From Patescibacteria group bacterium (GTDB lineage Bacteria; Patescibacteriota; Patescibacteriia; 2-12-FULL-60-25): 15,780 bases of DNA. Where the stretch lies: positions 1 through 15,780 of the forward strand of contig JAHJFW010000080.1 of assembly GCA_018824765.1 (NCBI GenBank). Direction: 5' to 3'. Positions within the stretch are counted from its first letter, which is position 1, and each line of letters opens with the position of its first letter. Below the pieces are notes generated by a model. That model did not search any database, had not been told where the DNA came from, and saw nothing but the letters and a program-made list of their open reading frames with translations. The position numbers were made by a program, and so were the translations under genes. Below are positions 1 through 7,309 of this stretch, piece after piece.

Positions 1-135
1 CACCCCTAAAACGCATAAAATCAAAACCGGCTGGACTCCGCGAAAAGGTTCGGGCAAAAGCGAAAAAAAAGTTACCTGCAACAATCCTGTAAGCAAGGCG
101 GCAACAATAACCAATATCCATCGCGAACGTGTCAT
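1..135 (-). CDS. mreD: MreD-like rod-shape membrane protein, N-terminal fragment (runs off the window)
   Basis: An ATG at 135 opens a frame that stays open for 45 codons to the window edge. It begins MTRSRWILVIVAALLTGLLQ and continues with a hydrophobic stretch, as expected for the first membrane helix of MreD. The start lies only 4 bases after the mreC stop, which implies translational coupling. MreD is the small polytopic membrane partner of MreC in the elongasome. The assignment rests mainly on the mreB-mreC-mreD order and on the hydrophobic N-terminus, because MreD is poorly conserved and only a quarter or so of it is visible. Confidence 0.72.
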   Translation of the reverse strand, partial: MTRSRWILVIVAALLTGLLQVTFFSLLPEPFRGVQPVLILCVLGV

Positions 136-139
136 AAAA

Positions 140-955
140 TCAATGCTCCGGCCGTAAAACCGAAGGCAATAAAACCATTACGATGCTCAAACGCTCCGGT
201 TTAACCAATGATTCAAGCGAAGCGCTTTTAAACGGGTCAGTCGCCTTGCCTTCCACTTCGTTGATTATGCCAACAATAAGATTAGCTGGAATCTTATCCT
301 CTGTCCCTGCGGTTACAACAACGTCGTCGCGCTTCAAGTCCGCGGACTGCGGAACCAATGTCAGGCGCGCCACGCCGTTGCCGCGGCCTTCAACCAGACC
401 GAACAACTCTTTTCCGCCTAAGGCGGAGGCGGCGATCCGGCTGCTTTCATCCGATATCAACGTTATAGTTGCCACGCGTTCACGCAAACCCGTAACCTTG
501 CCAACTAGTATCCCGTCTCCAATAACAACGGCCATGCCGGTTTCAACGCCGTCCCTTGATCCGCGATCAATCATCACTGTCGCACTCTTGGGATCTGTGC
601 TTTGCGCGATAATGCGCGCCGGCAAATTGTCATATCCGGTATCGTTTTGAAATTTGATCAAAGCCTGCAGAGACCTGTTCTCCTCTTCCAATGATCTTAG
701 CCGCACATAATCCACGATGAGCGACGCCAAACGCGCTTCAAGTTCGGAATTTCTCTCTTTTAAAACTTTCGCTTCAGGCGAGCCCAAAAGAGCGTTGCGC
801 GTCGAATCGCCAAGTGATGCCATGCCGCGCACGACCGGCAAAAACATAACACGCAAACCTCCTTCGAGCGGATCCAAAATTCTGGCTATCTGCAAAACGG
901 CGATGAGCGCGGTTACAGCAAGCGTTGTAATGATTGCCTTTGAACGAAAATTCAT
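140..955 (-). CDS. mreC: Cell shape-determining protein MreC
   Basis: The 271-residue product has the standard MreC layout. A single N-terminal membrane helix (about residues 7-26) is followed by a coiled coil (about 62-100, rich in Leu/Glu/Arg) and then the periplasmic two-beta-domain region (about 110-265). That region carries recognisable segments such as IIAQSTDPKSATVMIDRGS, VGKVTGLRERVATITLISD and GLVEGRG. MreC links cytoplasmic MreB filaments to the peptidoglycan synthases RodA and PBP2. The length is close to the family norm. It sits between mreB (140 bases upstream) and mreD (4 bases downstream). The Shine-Dalgarno is weak (TAGAGAT just before the ATG). A perfect 15-bp palindrome lies inside the frame and encodes part of a loop in the second half. 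Confidence 0.95.
   Translation of the reverse strand: MNFRSKAIITTLAVTALIAVLQIARILDPLEGGLRVMFLPVVRGMASLGDSTRNALLGSPEAKVLKERNSELEARLASLIVDYVRLRSLEEENRSLQALIKFQNDTGYDNLPARIIAQSTDPKSATVMIDRGSRDGVETGMAVVIGDGILVGKVTGLRERVATITLISDESSRIAASALGGKELFGLVEGRGNGVARLTLVPQSADLKRDDVVVTAGTEDKIPANLIVGIINEVEGKATDPFKSASLESLVKPERLSIVMVLLPSVLRPEH
413..427. repeat. 15-bp perfect palindrome inside mreC
   Basis: TCCGCCTAAGGCGGA is a perfect palindrome around one central base. It reads through in the mreC frame as a Ser-Ala-Leu-Gly-Gly stretch in a surface loop between conserved segments. A related half-site (GAGGCGGA) recurs in the gene-free stretch near 12465. This resembles a dispersed short palindrome tolerated within coding sequence. 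The dispersal is inferred, since only this one full copy is seen. Confidence 0.4.
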
Positions 956-967
956 ACATCTCTAAAT

Positions 968-1077
968 AAATTCCAAGTACTAAATCCCAAATCCCAAACA
1001 AATTACAATTTTCAAATTTCCGAAAAGTTTGGGATTTGAGTCATTGGGATTTGTTTGGTATTTGGTACTTGGAATTT
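968..1077. repeat. Long inverted repeat between mreB and mreC
   Basis: The arms 968-991 and 1054-1077 are complementary at 22 of 24 positions. The left arm starts AAATTCCAAGTAC. Both arms and the 62-base loop are built from near-identical words of the type CCAAAT, CCCAAA and CCAAG. The element occupies almost the whole 140-base gap between mreB and mreC. Transcribed from the minus strand it could fold into a long hairpin and attenuate mreC expression, but there is no U-run, so it is not a canonical terminator. The word-like composition is a style I associate with intergenic repeats of Parcubacteria. Confidence 0.75.
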
Positions 1078-1095
1078 GGTATTTATACTCCACGG

Positions 1096-2142
1096 CTAGC
1101 GCATAATATCCGTCGCTGGAAAAGCCACATCTTTCAGCAAACGCCTGTCCTCCAATAAAATTCCCGTCCCCTTGACCACGGCCGTCAACGGCTCGTCAGC
1201 TATGCGCACTGTCAAACCCGTGCCTTCAGCGATAGCTTTGTCCAAATTTTTCAAAAGCGCGCCGCCGCCGGCTAAAATAATTCCCCGACGATAAATATCA
1301 GCCACAAGTTCGGGCGGCGTGATTTCCAAAATTGATTTAATATGTTCAATAATTGCTTTGACGGATCTCGCCAAAGCTTCCCTAACCTGTTCATCATTAA
1401 CCAAAATTTCGCGCGGCAAACCGGAAAGCAGATCGCGTCCGCGCATCGCAACTTCTGATGTTTCGTCCGATGGCATTGCCGACCCGGCATCAATTTTAAT
1501 CTCCTCCGCAACCCTTTCCCCCAATAGCAGGTTGAACACATCTCTGGCATATTGCATTATGTTGCGGTTCATTTCGTCTCCGGCAATTGGGATCGATTTT
1601 GCTGTTACCACCCCGTTTAGCGAAATTACGGCAATCTCTGTCGTGCCGCCACCGATATCAATAATCATATTGCCGATCGGTTCGGAAATCGGCAATCCGA
1701 CTCCGATAGCCGCGGCCATAGGCTCCTCGATAATATGCACTTCGCGGGCGCCCGCCGCCAGTACTGCGTCACCCACGGCTTTTCTTTCCACCTCAGTAAC
1801 ATCCAGTGGCACGCCTATAACCACCCTGGGGCGTGGCATAAAAGCGGTATTTTCTCGATGCACTTTTTCGAAAAAATACCTTAACATTTTTTCGGTCACT
1901 TCGAAGTCAGATATAATCCCGCGATTCAACGGACGTGTAACCAAAACATGCGGCGGCGTTTTGCCAAGCATGGCCTTGGCTTCGTGGCCTACTGCCAAGA
2001 GCCGGCCGTTGCGCGTATTCACGGCGACAAATGACGGTTCATTAATAGCAATGCCCTTACCCTTGGTATATATCAAGGTATTGGCCGTTCCGAGATCAAC
2101 CCCTAAATCTTTTGAAAAAAATTTTGCCAAAGCGGCTATCAT
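1096..2142 (-). CDS. mreB: Rod shape-determining actin homologue MreB
   Basis: The 348-residue product is a full-length MreB. The phosphate-1 loop GVDLGTANTL is at residues 14-23, the phosphate-2 loop MIIDIGGGTTEIAV at about 159-172, and the adenosine motif GIILAGGGALLKNL at about 287-300. The conserved blocks RPLNRGIISDFEVTEKMLRY and HIIEEPMAAAIGVGLP are intact. MreB polymerises at the inner face of the membrane, and the N-terminal MIAALAKFF is a plausible amphipathic membrane anchor. An in-frame GTG at 2151 would add three residues. I prefer the ATG at 2142 because it gives the usual short lead to the SKDLGVDLGT block. Neither start has a good Shine-Dalgarno. It leads the mreB-mreC-mreD cluster. 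Confidence 0.97.
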   Translation of the reverse strand: MIAALAKFFSKDLGVDLGTANTLIYTKGKGIAINEPSFVAVNTRNGRLLAVGHEAKAMLGKTPPHVLVTRPLNRGIISDFEVTEKMLRYFFEKVHRENTAFMPRPRVVIGVPLDVTEVERKAVGDAVLAAGAREVHIIEEPMAAAIGVGLPISEPIGNMIIDIGGGTTEIAVISLNGVVTAKSIPIAGDEMNRNIMQYARDVFNLLLGERVAEEIKIDAGSAMPSDETSEVAMRGRDLLSGLPREILVNDEQVREALARSVKAIIEHIKSILEITPPELVADIYRRGIILAGGGALLKNLDKAIAEGTGLTVRIADEPLTAVVKGTGILLEDRRLLKDVAFPATDIMR

Positions 2143-2229
2143 AACCCACACATCTTAGACATGCGGAAACGATAACGGCAAGAGTGGAAAAAGGTTTTTA
2201 AGCCTAGCCGCAATGAACCAAAAAAGTAT

Positions 2230-2619
2230 TCAAACCCTACGCGACTCTTCTTTAACAAGAAAAAAATATTCGGTTGTGGCCAATACCAAAATTATTAACG
2301 GCAGATACCACCACTTAAAACCGCCTTGGGCCGAAAGCGCCAATGAAATGATGGCCGCGATTGATAAAGCAATGGCATGGCGGAATGACCTTCGCACCTC
2401 GCGGATTTTCACTTCCTGCCGCCGTAAAATTTTAACTCGATATACCACACCCAATAAAGTCAGCGTGCCGGCCAAGCCCATGAAAAGGGTCAAATAAAAA
2501 ATCAAAAATCCCGGCACTCCGGCTTCGTATGGATTCGTGCTTATCAATACGCCTGTCCAAGCGATCCATGACAGAACCGTGGCCAGAGCCATAAACAGAA
2601 GATACATGCGAAAGGTCAT
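2230..2619 (-). CDS. Four-helix membrane protein of unknown function
   Basis: I do not recognise a named family. The 129-residue product shows four hydrophobic segments: about residues 5-26, 36-60, 82-98 and 103-122. The middle pair is separated by a strongly basic loop (RVKILRRQEVKIREVRRSFRH, about 61-81), so that loop should be cytoplasmic and both termini face the cytoplasm. The gene ends 87 bases before the mreB start on the same strand and has a good promoter upstream, so mreB may be transcribed from the same message. An internal ATG at 2607 is an alternative start. Small proteins of this architecture are frequent in CPR genomes. A role with MreB is only suggested by position. Confidence 0.75.
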   Translation of the reverse strand: MTFRMYLLFMALATVLSWIAWTGVLISTNPYEAGVPGFLIFYLTLFMGLAGTLTLLGVVYRVKILRRQEVKIREVRRSFRHAIALSIAAIISLALSAQGGFKWWYLPLIILVLATTEYFFLVKEESRRV

Positions 2620-2677
2620 ACTGCAACAATAAACAATAAGCGGTTAAAAATGACGAGCAATCAAATCATCTAAATCA

Positions 2678-2707
2678 ATTATAAACGAAAAACAAGCTTT
2701 TGAACAA
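2678..2707 (-). promoter_or_regulatory. Sigma70-like promoter for the 129-residue gene (and possibly mreBCD)
   Basis: Reading the minus strand, TTGTTC (2707-2702) is followed after 18 bases by a perfect TATAAT (2683-2678). The predicted transcript starts near 2670, about 50 bases before the ATG at 2619. No other strong promoter is visible between here and mreB. Confidence 0.6.
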
Positions 2708-2764
2708 ACCTGCGTCTCTTAGTGACGTTATTCTCGATACAAAGGAGATTTGCCCTGCCTTGCC

Positions 2765-3070
2765 TTAAAAACCTTTTCCAATTATTTGCAGACTGAAAAC
2801 AACGCGTCCATTCAACCGACGATTAATTTCATTCATATAGCGCGTCTGCTCAAGCGATAACTGTTGTTTGGCTGACGGCGACAAAGCAACACATTTCAAT
2901 TTTCCCTCTTTAAACGATAAAGGATTGATGTAAGCCGCCCGCTCCTCGTCCCACAAATTCTGCAGCACCTCTTTAGCCGTTTCTAAAACGCGATAAGCCT
3001 GCAATTTGCCTGAAAAACTGTGGCTCTGCATCACGCTAGTAAGAATTTTTTTGATCGGCTGGAAGGCCAT
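2765..3070 (-). CDS. DUF721/DciA-like protein
   Basis: The 101-residue product begins MAFQPIKKILTSVMQ. It contains the pattern seen in DUF721/DciA proteins: a helix ending in a Trp (LQNLWDEERAAY), a Pro and Gly turn (INPLSFKEGKLKCVALS), then QQLSLEQTRYMNEINRRLNG and a short beta strand. DciA is the ancestral loader or operator of the replicative helicase DnaB, and short DUF721 proteins are common in bacteria that lack DnaC. The match here is to the general pattern only. The frame is open further upstream, to 3169, but that would overlap the helicase gene by 74 bases. The ATG at 3070 leaves a 25-base gap and puts the family pattern at the N-terminus. It is probably the last gene of the operon starting at 7182. 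Confidence 0.6.
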   Translation of the reverse strand: MAFQPIKKILTSVMQSHSFSGKLQAYRVLETAKEVLQNLWDEERAAYINPLSFKEGKLKCVALSPSAKQQLSLEQTRYMNEINRRLNGRVVFSLQIIGKGF

Positions 3071-3095
3071 ATTGGGAGTATGTAGGTGGTAGGTC

Positions 3096-6053
3096 TTACA
3101 ATTTACGAAACTCGCAGATATTCCTGAAATCGCAATACTTGCAAATGAAGGTTGACGGACTTGGCGCAAAATCAGAACTTAAAATCTCATCCATTTGCCG
3201 CTGTTTGTTTAAAATAAAATCCCCACGTTTTTCACCCTGCAATAATTCAACTTCAACCTCAAGCCCGCTCCTCACATAAACATAGCATAATTTTTTTACG
3301 GATAATCCCCTGCCTTCCACGGCAAGTTGATAAATATGCAGCTGTTCTTTATCGGAACTTACAAGTTTATCCCCTGCCTTTGCCTGCCCGGTTTTATAAT
3401 CGTAAATCGCAATCCCTCCGCCATCCAATTCGTCAATACGGTCAATACTGCCTTTTAAGGAGTGCTCTCCGGCTTTCCATTCAAATGGCAATTCCAAATA
3501 CTTAACAGCGGGCACGGCAACTTGCCACGCTTCACACATGCGCCTGACAGCCGCACGCCCCTCTTTATAATGATCCTCATACGCTTTTTCGCTAGGATAC
3601 CAATAATCGTTTTGATGCCAACGAAGCTCATAAATTTCCAACGCTTCATCGATTGTAACCTTGAAACCCGTTGTCTCATCTTCCGGCGCAATCTCTGGCG
3701 GAGCCGCAAATAAACTTCCTTGTTTGGCCGCCAGCCGATCGAGATGCAATTGTAAAATATCATGCAATGCCAAATGCATAGCCTGCCCGAAGCTACGGTT
3801 ATACGAACCAAGAATGGGAATGCGGTATAAATGTGCGAACTTGTACTGCAACGGGCACTTATTAAAAGCCGCCAACTGCGTAAATGAAAACCTGCGCTTC
3901 AATTTGAAAAGATCTTTTTCCTCATGCTTAAACGCTGCCATATTTTTATTCTCGCCCGCTGTCCTGATTTGCGAGCCCTGCACAGCCATATCTTCCGGTT
4001 GCAAACCGATCTCTTGAAAAAAAACCGAGGGTTTTTTCGGACGGCTTCCGCCGTAATTTGCGGCGCCGGTCAATGTCAAATACTCCTTGGCCCTAGTCAT
4101 GGCCACATACATAAGCCGCCTCTCCTCTTCCAAATGCGTGTCGCCTTCAGGCAGACGCTCGTTGACAAGACCGTCCGGCAACATAATCGCGTCGCTGCGT
4201 TCGCGCGTTGGAAAACGCTGGTCAACCAATGACACCACATACACATAACTGAATTCCAAACCCTTGGAAGTGTGTACGGTCATCACCTTGACCTGCTCCG
4301 GACCGGCTTCCGGATCCCCTTTCAGCTCGCCTTTTTCGCCGCTGTCGATCTCCAATTGGAACTCTTCCAAAAAATTTTTCAGCGTCGGTTCTCGTGCGGC
4401 TGTTTCATACCTTTTTAGACGCTGCTCAAAAGCCTTCAAAATATTCAAGGATTCAATTTTTTTCGCTTCATCGCCCTGTAAAAGATAATGCAAATAACCG
4501 GTTTTTTCCAAGACACTGTGCAGCATTTTCAAAGGCGTGGCGCGACGCGCTTCCGCTTGGAGCTCGTTGAACAGCTTCACGAACTTGGCGGCCTTTTCCA
4601 CGCCTGCCTGTCCCAAGGCTTCCGCATACATAGCGGCGCGCTCCAACGTTTTCCACAAGTTAAGGCTGTTTTGGTTGGCCAGATGCAACAACTCTGCGGC
4701 TTCTGCATTCGTAAAATCAAAACACGGCGCCGTAACCGTGCGCCAGACCGCGGTTGATTCAAAAGGCTTGATGCACACGCTGAAAAATGCCGTTAGGTCC
4801 AAAACGCTCGGCTTTGCATAGAGGCCGCGCAAAGCGTAAAAACAATACGGCACGCCGCAATTATCAAGTTCATTGATAAACGGAGTGGCACTCTCATTGG
4901 AACGCACCAGAATCGCAAAATCATTCCAGGATAAATCCTGCCGCACGTCTTTCTTCTTGATTATCTCATCAATTACAGACGCGGCCTCGTCCTCCAAGGT
5001 AGGATACCACCTTGCATTTACTGTCCCGGTTTTGTCCAAAAAACTCCGCAAAGCCTTACTGATGCCTTCGTCGCTTAATTTAACCTCAAGGCGGTAGGGA
5101 TCGTTGTTTTTTATAAAGCCATATGCGTGATCGAGGATATTTTGTGTTGACCTGTAATTATCAGTCAAAGCAACTGTGGCAGTGTCCGGAAAATCATCCC
5201 TAAACTGTAAGATGTTCGCTAAAGAAGCGCCGCGGAATTTATAAATCGCCTGATCGTCATCGCCCACGACTGTGATGTTTTTTTCATCGCCTGCCAAAAG
5301 TTTCACCATCTCATATTGCGCCCAATTGGTATCTTGAAATTCATCGATCAAAATATATTTAAACCGCTTGCGGTAATGGTCGAGAATGGCCGGCCGCTCG
5401 CGTAATACACGAAGCGTTTCAACGATCAAATCTCCAAAATCCAAACAACCCTCCTCGCGTAATATGCGCTGATAGGCAAAATAACAATCCGCCAGTTCTT
5501 TAAGCTTTTTCCGCTCTCCGTCAACAACTTCGCTATCTCCGTCCAAAATGCAATTTTGCGCGAATTCTTGGTACCTTTCAGCTGTTACGCCCTCATCCTT
5601 CGCGCGAGAAAAATGGCGGATCAGCGCTGACAAAAATTTAACAGGATTTCCGAGCGGCCTATAATGGTCCAGCGGCAATTCGTTAATATGCCGTTTCAAC
5701 AATAACCAGCCGTCGGTTTCATTTAGAATTTTAAAATCATTCGGCAACCCGATTTCCAAAGCATGCCGCTCCAAAATCCGCTGGCAAAATGAATGGAACG
5801 TGGAAATCCAAAAATCATAAGTTCCGTTCGGCAAAAGCTGTAAAGCGCGGTTTTCCATCTCTTCCGCCGCTTTGTCGGTAAAAGTCAGCGCCAGCAAATT
5901 GTCAGGCGCAAGTTTTTTTTCCAAAATCAGCCAAGCGTAACGCTGGGTCAAAACCGTGGTCTTGCCGGTTCCTGCGCCAGCCACAATCAACAGCGGGCCA
6001 CGGTCATGCACGACCGCTTTGCGCTGTTCCGCATTTAACGCCTCCAAATTCAT
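3096..6053 (-). CDS. UvrD/PcrA-type superfamily 1A helicase fused to a RecB-family nuclease with Fe-S cysteines
   Basis: The 985-residue product has all SF1A helicase motifs. Walker A GAGTGKT is at 26-32, motif Ia LTFTDKAAEEM at 56-66, motif II ILIDEFQD at 234-241, motif III VVGDDDQAIYKFRGA at 262-276, motif IV DNYRST at 298-303, motif V VMTVHTSKGLEF at 590-601 and motif VI RRLMYVAMTRAKEYL at 645-659. The last ~260 residues form a PD-(D/E)XK nuclease, with Asp871 in GSIDRID, Asp885 and Lys887 in YDYKTG, and Gln904/Tyr908 in the QxxxY element. Cys733, Cys971, Cys974 and Cys980 give C-Xn-C-X2-C-X5-C, the Fe-S cluster pattern of AddB, AdnA/AdnB and Cas4. The protein probably processes double-strand DNA ends or acts in repair. 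It follows the glycosylase gene by 39 bases. Confidence 0.95.
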   Translation of the reverse strand: MNLEALNAEQRKAVVHDRGPLLIVAGAGTGKTTVLTQRYAWLILEKKLAPDNLLALTFTDKAAEEMENRALQLLPNGTYDFWISTFHSFCQRILERHALEIGLPNDFKILNETDGWLLLKRHINELPLDHYRPLGNPVKFLSALIRHFSRAKDEGVTAERYQEFAQNCILDGDSEVVDGERKKLKELADCYFAYQRILREEGCLDFGDLIVETLRVLRERPAILDHYRKRFKYILIDEFQDTNWAQYEMVKLLAGDEKNITVVGDDDQAIYKFRGASLANILQFRDDFPDTATVALTDNYRSTQNILDHAYGFIKNNDPYRLEVKLSDEGISKALRSFLDKTGTVNARWYPTLEDEAASVIDEIIKKKDVRQDLSWNDFAILVRSNESATPFINELDNCGVPYCFYALRGLYAKPSVLDLTAFFSVCIKPFESTAVWRTVTAPCFDFTNAEAAELLHLANQNSLNLWKTLERAAMYAEALGQAGVEKAAKFVKLFNELQAEARRATPLKMLHSVLEKTGYLHYLLQGDEAKKIESLNILKAFEQRLKRYETAAREPTLKNFLEEFQLEIDSGEKGELKGDPEAGPEQVKVMTVHTSKGLEFSYVYVVSLVDQRFPTRERSDAIMLPDGLVNERLPEGDTHLEEERRLMYVAMTRAKEYLTLTGAANYGGSRPKKPSVFFQEIGLQPEDMAVQGSQIRTAGENKNMAAFKHEEKDLFKLKRRFSFTQLAAFNKCPLQYKFAHLYRIPILGSYNRSFGQAMHLALHDILQLHLDRLAAKQGSLFAAPPEIAPEDETTGFKVTIDEALEIYELRWHQNDYWYPSEKAYEDHYKEGRAAVRRMCEAWQVAVPAVKYLELPFEWKAGEHSLKGSIDRIDELDGGGIAIYDYKTGQAKAGDKLVSSDKEQLHIYQLAVEGRGLSVKKLCYVYVRSGLEVEVELLQGEKRGDFILNKQRQMDEILSSDFAPSPSTFICKYCDFRNICEFRKL

Positions 6054-6092
6054 AATATGAGCTTAGCCGCCATGTATGCGGTTTGCAAGGCT

Positions 6093-6785
6093 CTAACGCC
6101 CTTGATCCTTCCCCCATCTGACCATCACTGCATGCGCTTCCTGAAATAAATCCGCACCCCCATTTAAAGCTTTTGAACAAAAAAATTGAACATTGTCATA
6201 AGACGCGTCTTTCCACTCCATTAGACCGCTTAAAGAAGCGAGAAAACGCCTTGTATAAGCGTCCACAACAAAAATCGGAATATTCAAACCATACAGCAGT
6301 ATCGTATCTGCAGTTTCCGGACCGATACCCCAAACCGACAAAAGCTTTGATCGCGCCGATTTATAATTTTTCAGTTTGGTCAATCCGCCTAAGTCCTCAG
6401 CGAATTCAGCCAATGCCTTCAGCTTTTTTGTTTTTTGTTTGTAATATCCGGCCGGTTTTACGCAGGCCGCAATCTCCGAGTCTTCAGCCTCGATGATATT
6501 GCCGGCTGAAAATAATTTTTTTTGCGCCAGATTAACCAGCGCTTTTTCCACGTTATTCCAAGCTGTATTTTGGGTCAAAATCGCCCCTACTGCTACTTCA
6601 AACGCCTGCAAGTCAGATGTTTTACTGAGCCATGACCTCTTTGGCCCTGGATGATGTTTAACGATAAAAGTTCCGCGCTCCACGACGATACGCGGCCACC
6701 AACCCTGCGGCCCATATTGCCGCATCAGCGCCTGCACGGCCCGTCTAAAGGCCGGCTGACTATCCGATCTCTTCGAAGGCAACAT
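6093..6785 (-). CDS. HhH-GPD DNA glycosylase related to endonuclease III (MagIII/COG2231 type), without Fe-S tail
   Basis: From the ATG at 6785 the product is 230 residues. It contains GAILTQNTAWNNVEKAL (about 67-83), the helix-hairpin-helix LLSVWGIGPETADTILLYG (148-166) and the catalytic-Asp segment FVVDAYTRR (Asp175). The position that is the catalytic Lys in EndoIII is Glu in GIGPETAD. This pattern and the leading PQGWWP motif are typical of the MagIII/COG2231 branch, which excises alkylated bases by a monofunctional mechanism. The C-terminus stops right after HAVMVRWGKDQGR, where relatives continue into a four-Cys Fe-S loop. No Cys-rich extension exists in any frame downstream. Alternative in-frame starts are the ATG at 6797 and the TTG at 6809. 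All of them overlap the carbonic anhydrase gene end, which implies coupling. Confidence 0.88.
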   Translation of the reverse strand: MLPSKRSDSQPAFRRAVQALMRQYGPQGWWPRIVVERGTFIVKHHPGPKRSWLSKTSDLQAFEVAVGAILTQNTAWNNVEKALVNLAQKKLFSAGNIIEAEDSEIAACVKPAGYYKQKTKKLKALAEFAEDLGGLTKLKNYKSARSKLLSVWGIGPETADTILLYGLNIPIFVVDAYTRRFLASLSGLMEWKDASYDNVQFFCSKALNGGADLFQEAHAVMVRWGKDQGR

Positions 6786-7182
6786 CGCCTTTTTCATCCA
6801 AACTCGCAATCGCCAAACATACCTCCACGTCAGGATAAGTGTTTTTTATAATTTCCGCAGCTTTTTTCAAATCCGCCGTATGCTTGGCTTTTTCCGCTGC
6901 CGGATTTTCAAACGCAGCCGAACCGCCGTATGCGCCGCAGTCCAAATGGTTCATCAAAACCAGCCGCTTCATATTATGGAGCTTATGGGACAGCATTATT
7001 TGCTTCAGCAAAAACTCGCGTTCCGATTCCGAAGCTGGATCCGCAATATTTTTCGCTGCTCCTGCGATTGAAACCAAATCGCAATCACCGACCATATTAT
7101 GGGCATCGAGATAATTCCTCACGCCCTTCATAAAACGAAAGTCCATGCAATGGACCAAAAGATTGTTACAATTGTGTGGCAT
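6760..7182 (-). CDS. Minimal beta-carbonic-anhydrase-like protein
   Basis: The 140-residue product carries the beta-carbonic anhydrase zinc signature. Cys12-x-Asp14-x-Arg16 is in LVHCMDFRF, and His79-x-x-Cys82 is in NHLDCGAYGG. A GDCDLVSIAGAAKN segment between them corresponds to the strand before the active-site Gly-rich turn. Canonical beta enzymes are about 200 residues, so this is a compact version, but it ends in the usual terminal strand (EKGDVAFEEIG) and looks complete. Beta enzymes interconvert CO2 and bicarbonate, though some homologues of this size are unproven. It is the first gene of a probable operon with DNA-repair genes and overlaps the glycosylase by 26 bases. It lies next to a second, unrelated-looking carbonic anhydrase gene. 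Confidence 0.82.
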   Translation of the reverse strand: MPHNCNNLLVHCMDFRFMKGVRNYLDAHNMVGDCDLVSIAGAAKNIADPASESEREFLLKQIMLSHKLHNMKRLVLMNHLDCGAYGGSAAFENPAAEKAKHTADLKKAAEIIKNTYPDVEVCLAIASLDEKGDVAFEEIG

Positions 7183-7190
7183 AGGTGTAT

Positions 7191-7219
7191 AGGATAGCGA
7201 GTAGTAAGCCGAGAGGCAA
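7191..7219 (-). promoter_or_regulatory. Sigma70-like promoter for the mini carbonic anhydrase operon; predicts a nearly leaderless transcript
   Basis: On the minus strand TTGCCT (7219-7214) is followed after exactly 17 bases by TATCCT (7196-7191). Transcription would begin about 6-7 bases later, near 7184-7185, with the ATG at 7182. The message would have essentially no 5' leader. The start codon cannot be moved downstream without losing the zinc ligand Cys12, so a leaderless start is the natural reading if this promoter is used. Confidence 0.5.
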
Positions 7220-7249
7220 GAAGCGTGGTAGTGGGTAGGTGAAAATTAA

Positions 7250-7273
7250 AAGCCCGCCAAAGGTGACGGGCTT
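7250..7273 (-). terminator. Rho-independent terminator of the CsoSCA-like gene
   Basis: On the minus strand AAGCCCG and CGGGCTT form a 7-bp perfect stem, with CC/GG able to extend inside the loop. A T-rich run (TTTAATTTTC) follows directly. It lies 37 bases after the stop at 7310 and before the next promoter, so it separates the two carbonic anhydrase genes into different transcription units. Confidence 0.82.
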
Positions 7274-7309
7274 AAGAAGAAACGGCTGGCTAGCACCGAG
7301 GCCGTATAG

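Noticed and set aside
968..1077. CRISPR-like or mobile-element interpretation of the word repeats
   Set aside because: There is no regular repeat-spacer periodicity, cas gene, transposase or target duplication. It is one inverted pair of word-built arms.
1319..2158. 279-codon open frame on the plus strand
   Set aside because: It is the antisense shadow of mreB, with Ser/Pro/Thr-rich composition and no motif. mreB on the other strand is certain.
2721..2736. Possible terminator hairpin (CGTC...GACG) after the DUF721/DciA-like gene
   Set aside because: The stem is only four pairs plus one beyond a mismatch, and there is no U-run directly after it on the minus strand.
2742..2753. AAAGGAGATTTG on the plus strand, looking like a ribosome binding site and TTG start
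   Set aside because: The frame it opens closes after a few dozen codons, is antisense to the DUF721/DciA-like gene and encodes nothing recognisable.
3071..3169. N-terminal extension of the DUF721/DciA-like gene
   Set aside because: It overlaps the certain helicase-nuclease coding end by 74 bases, and the extra residues mirror that gene in another frame. The family pattern starts at the ATG at 3070.
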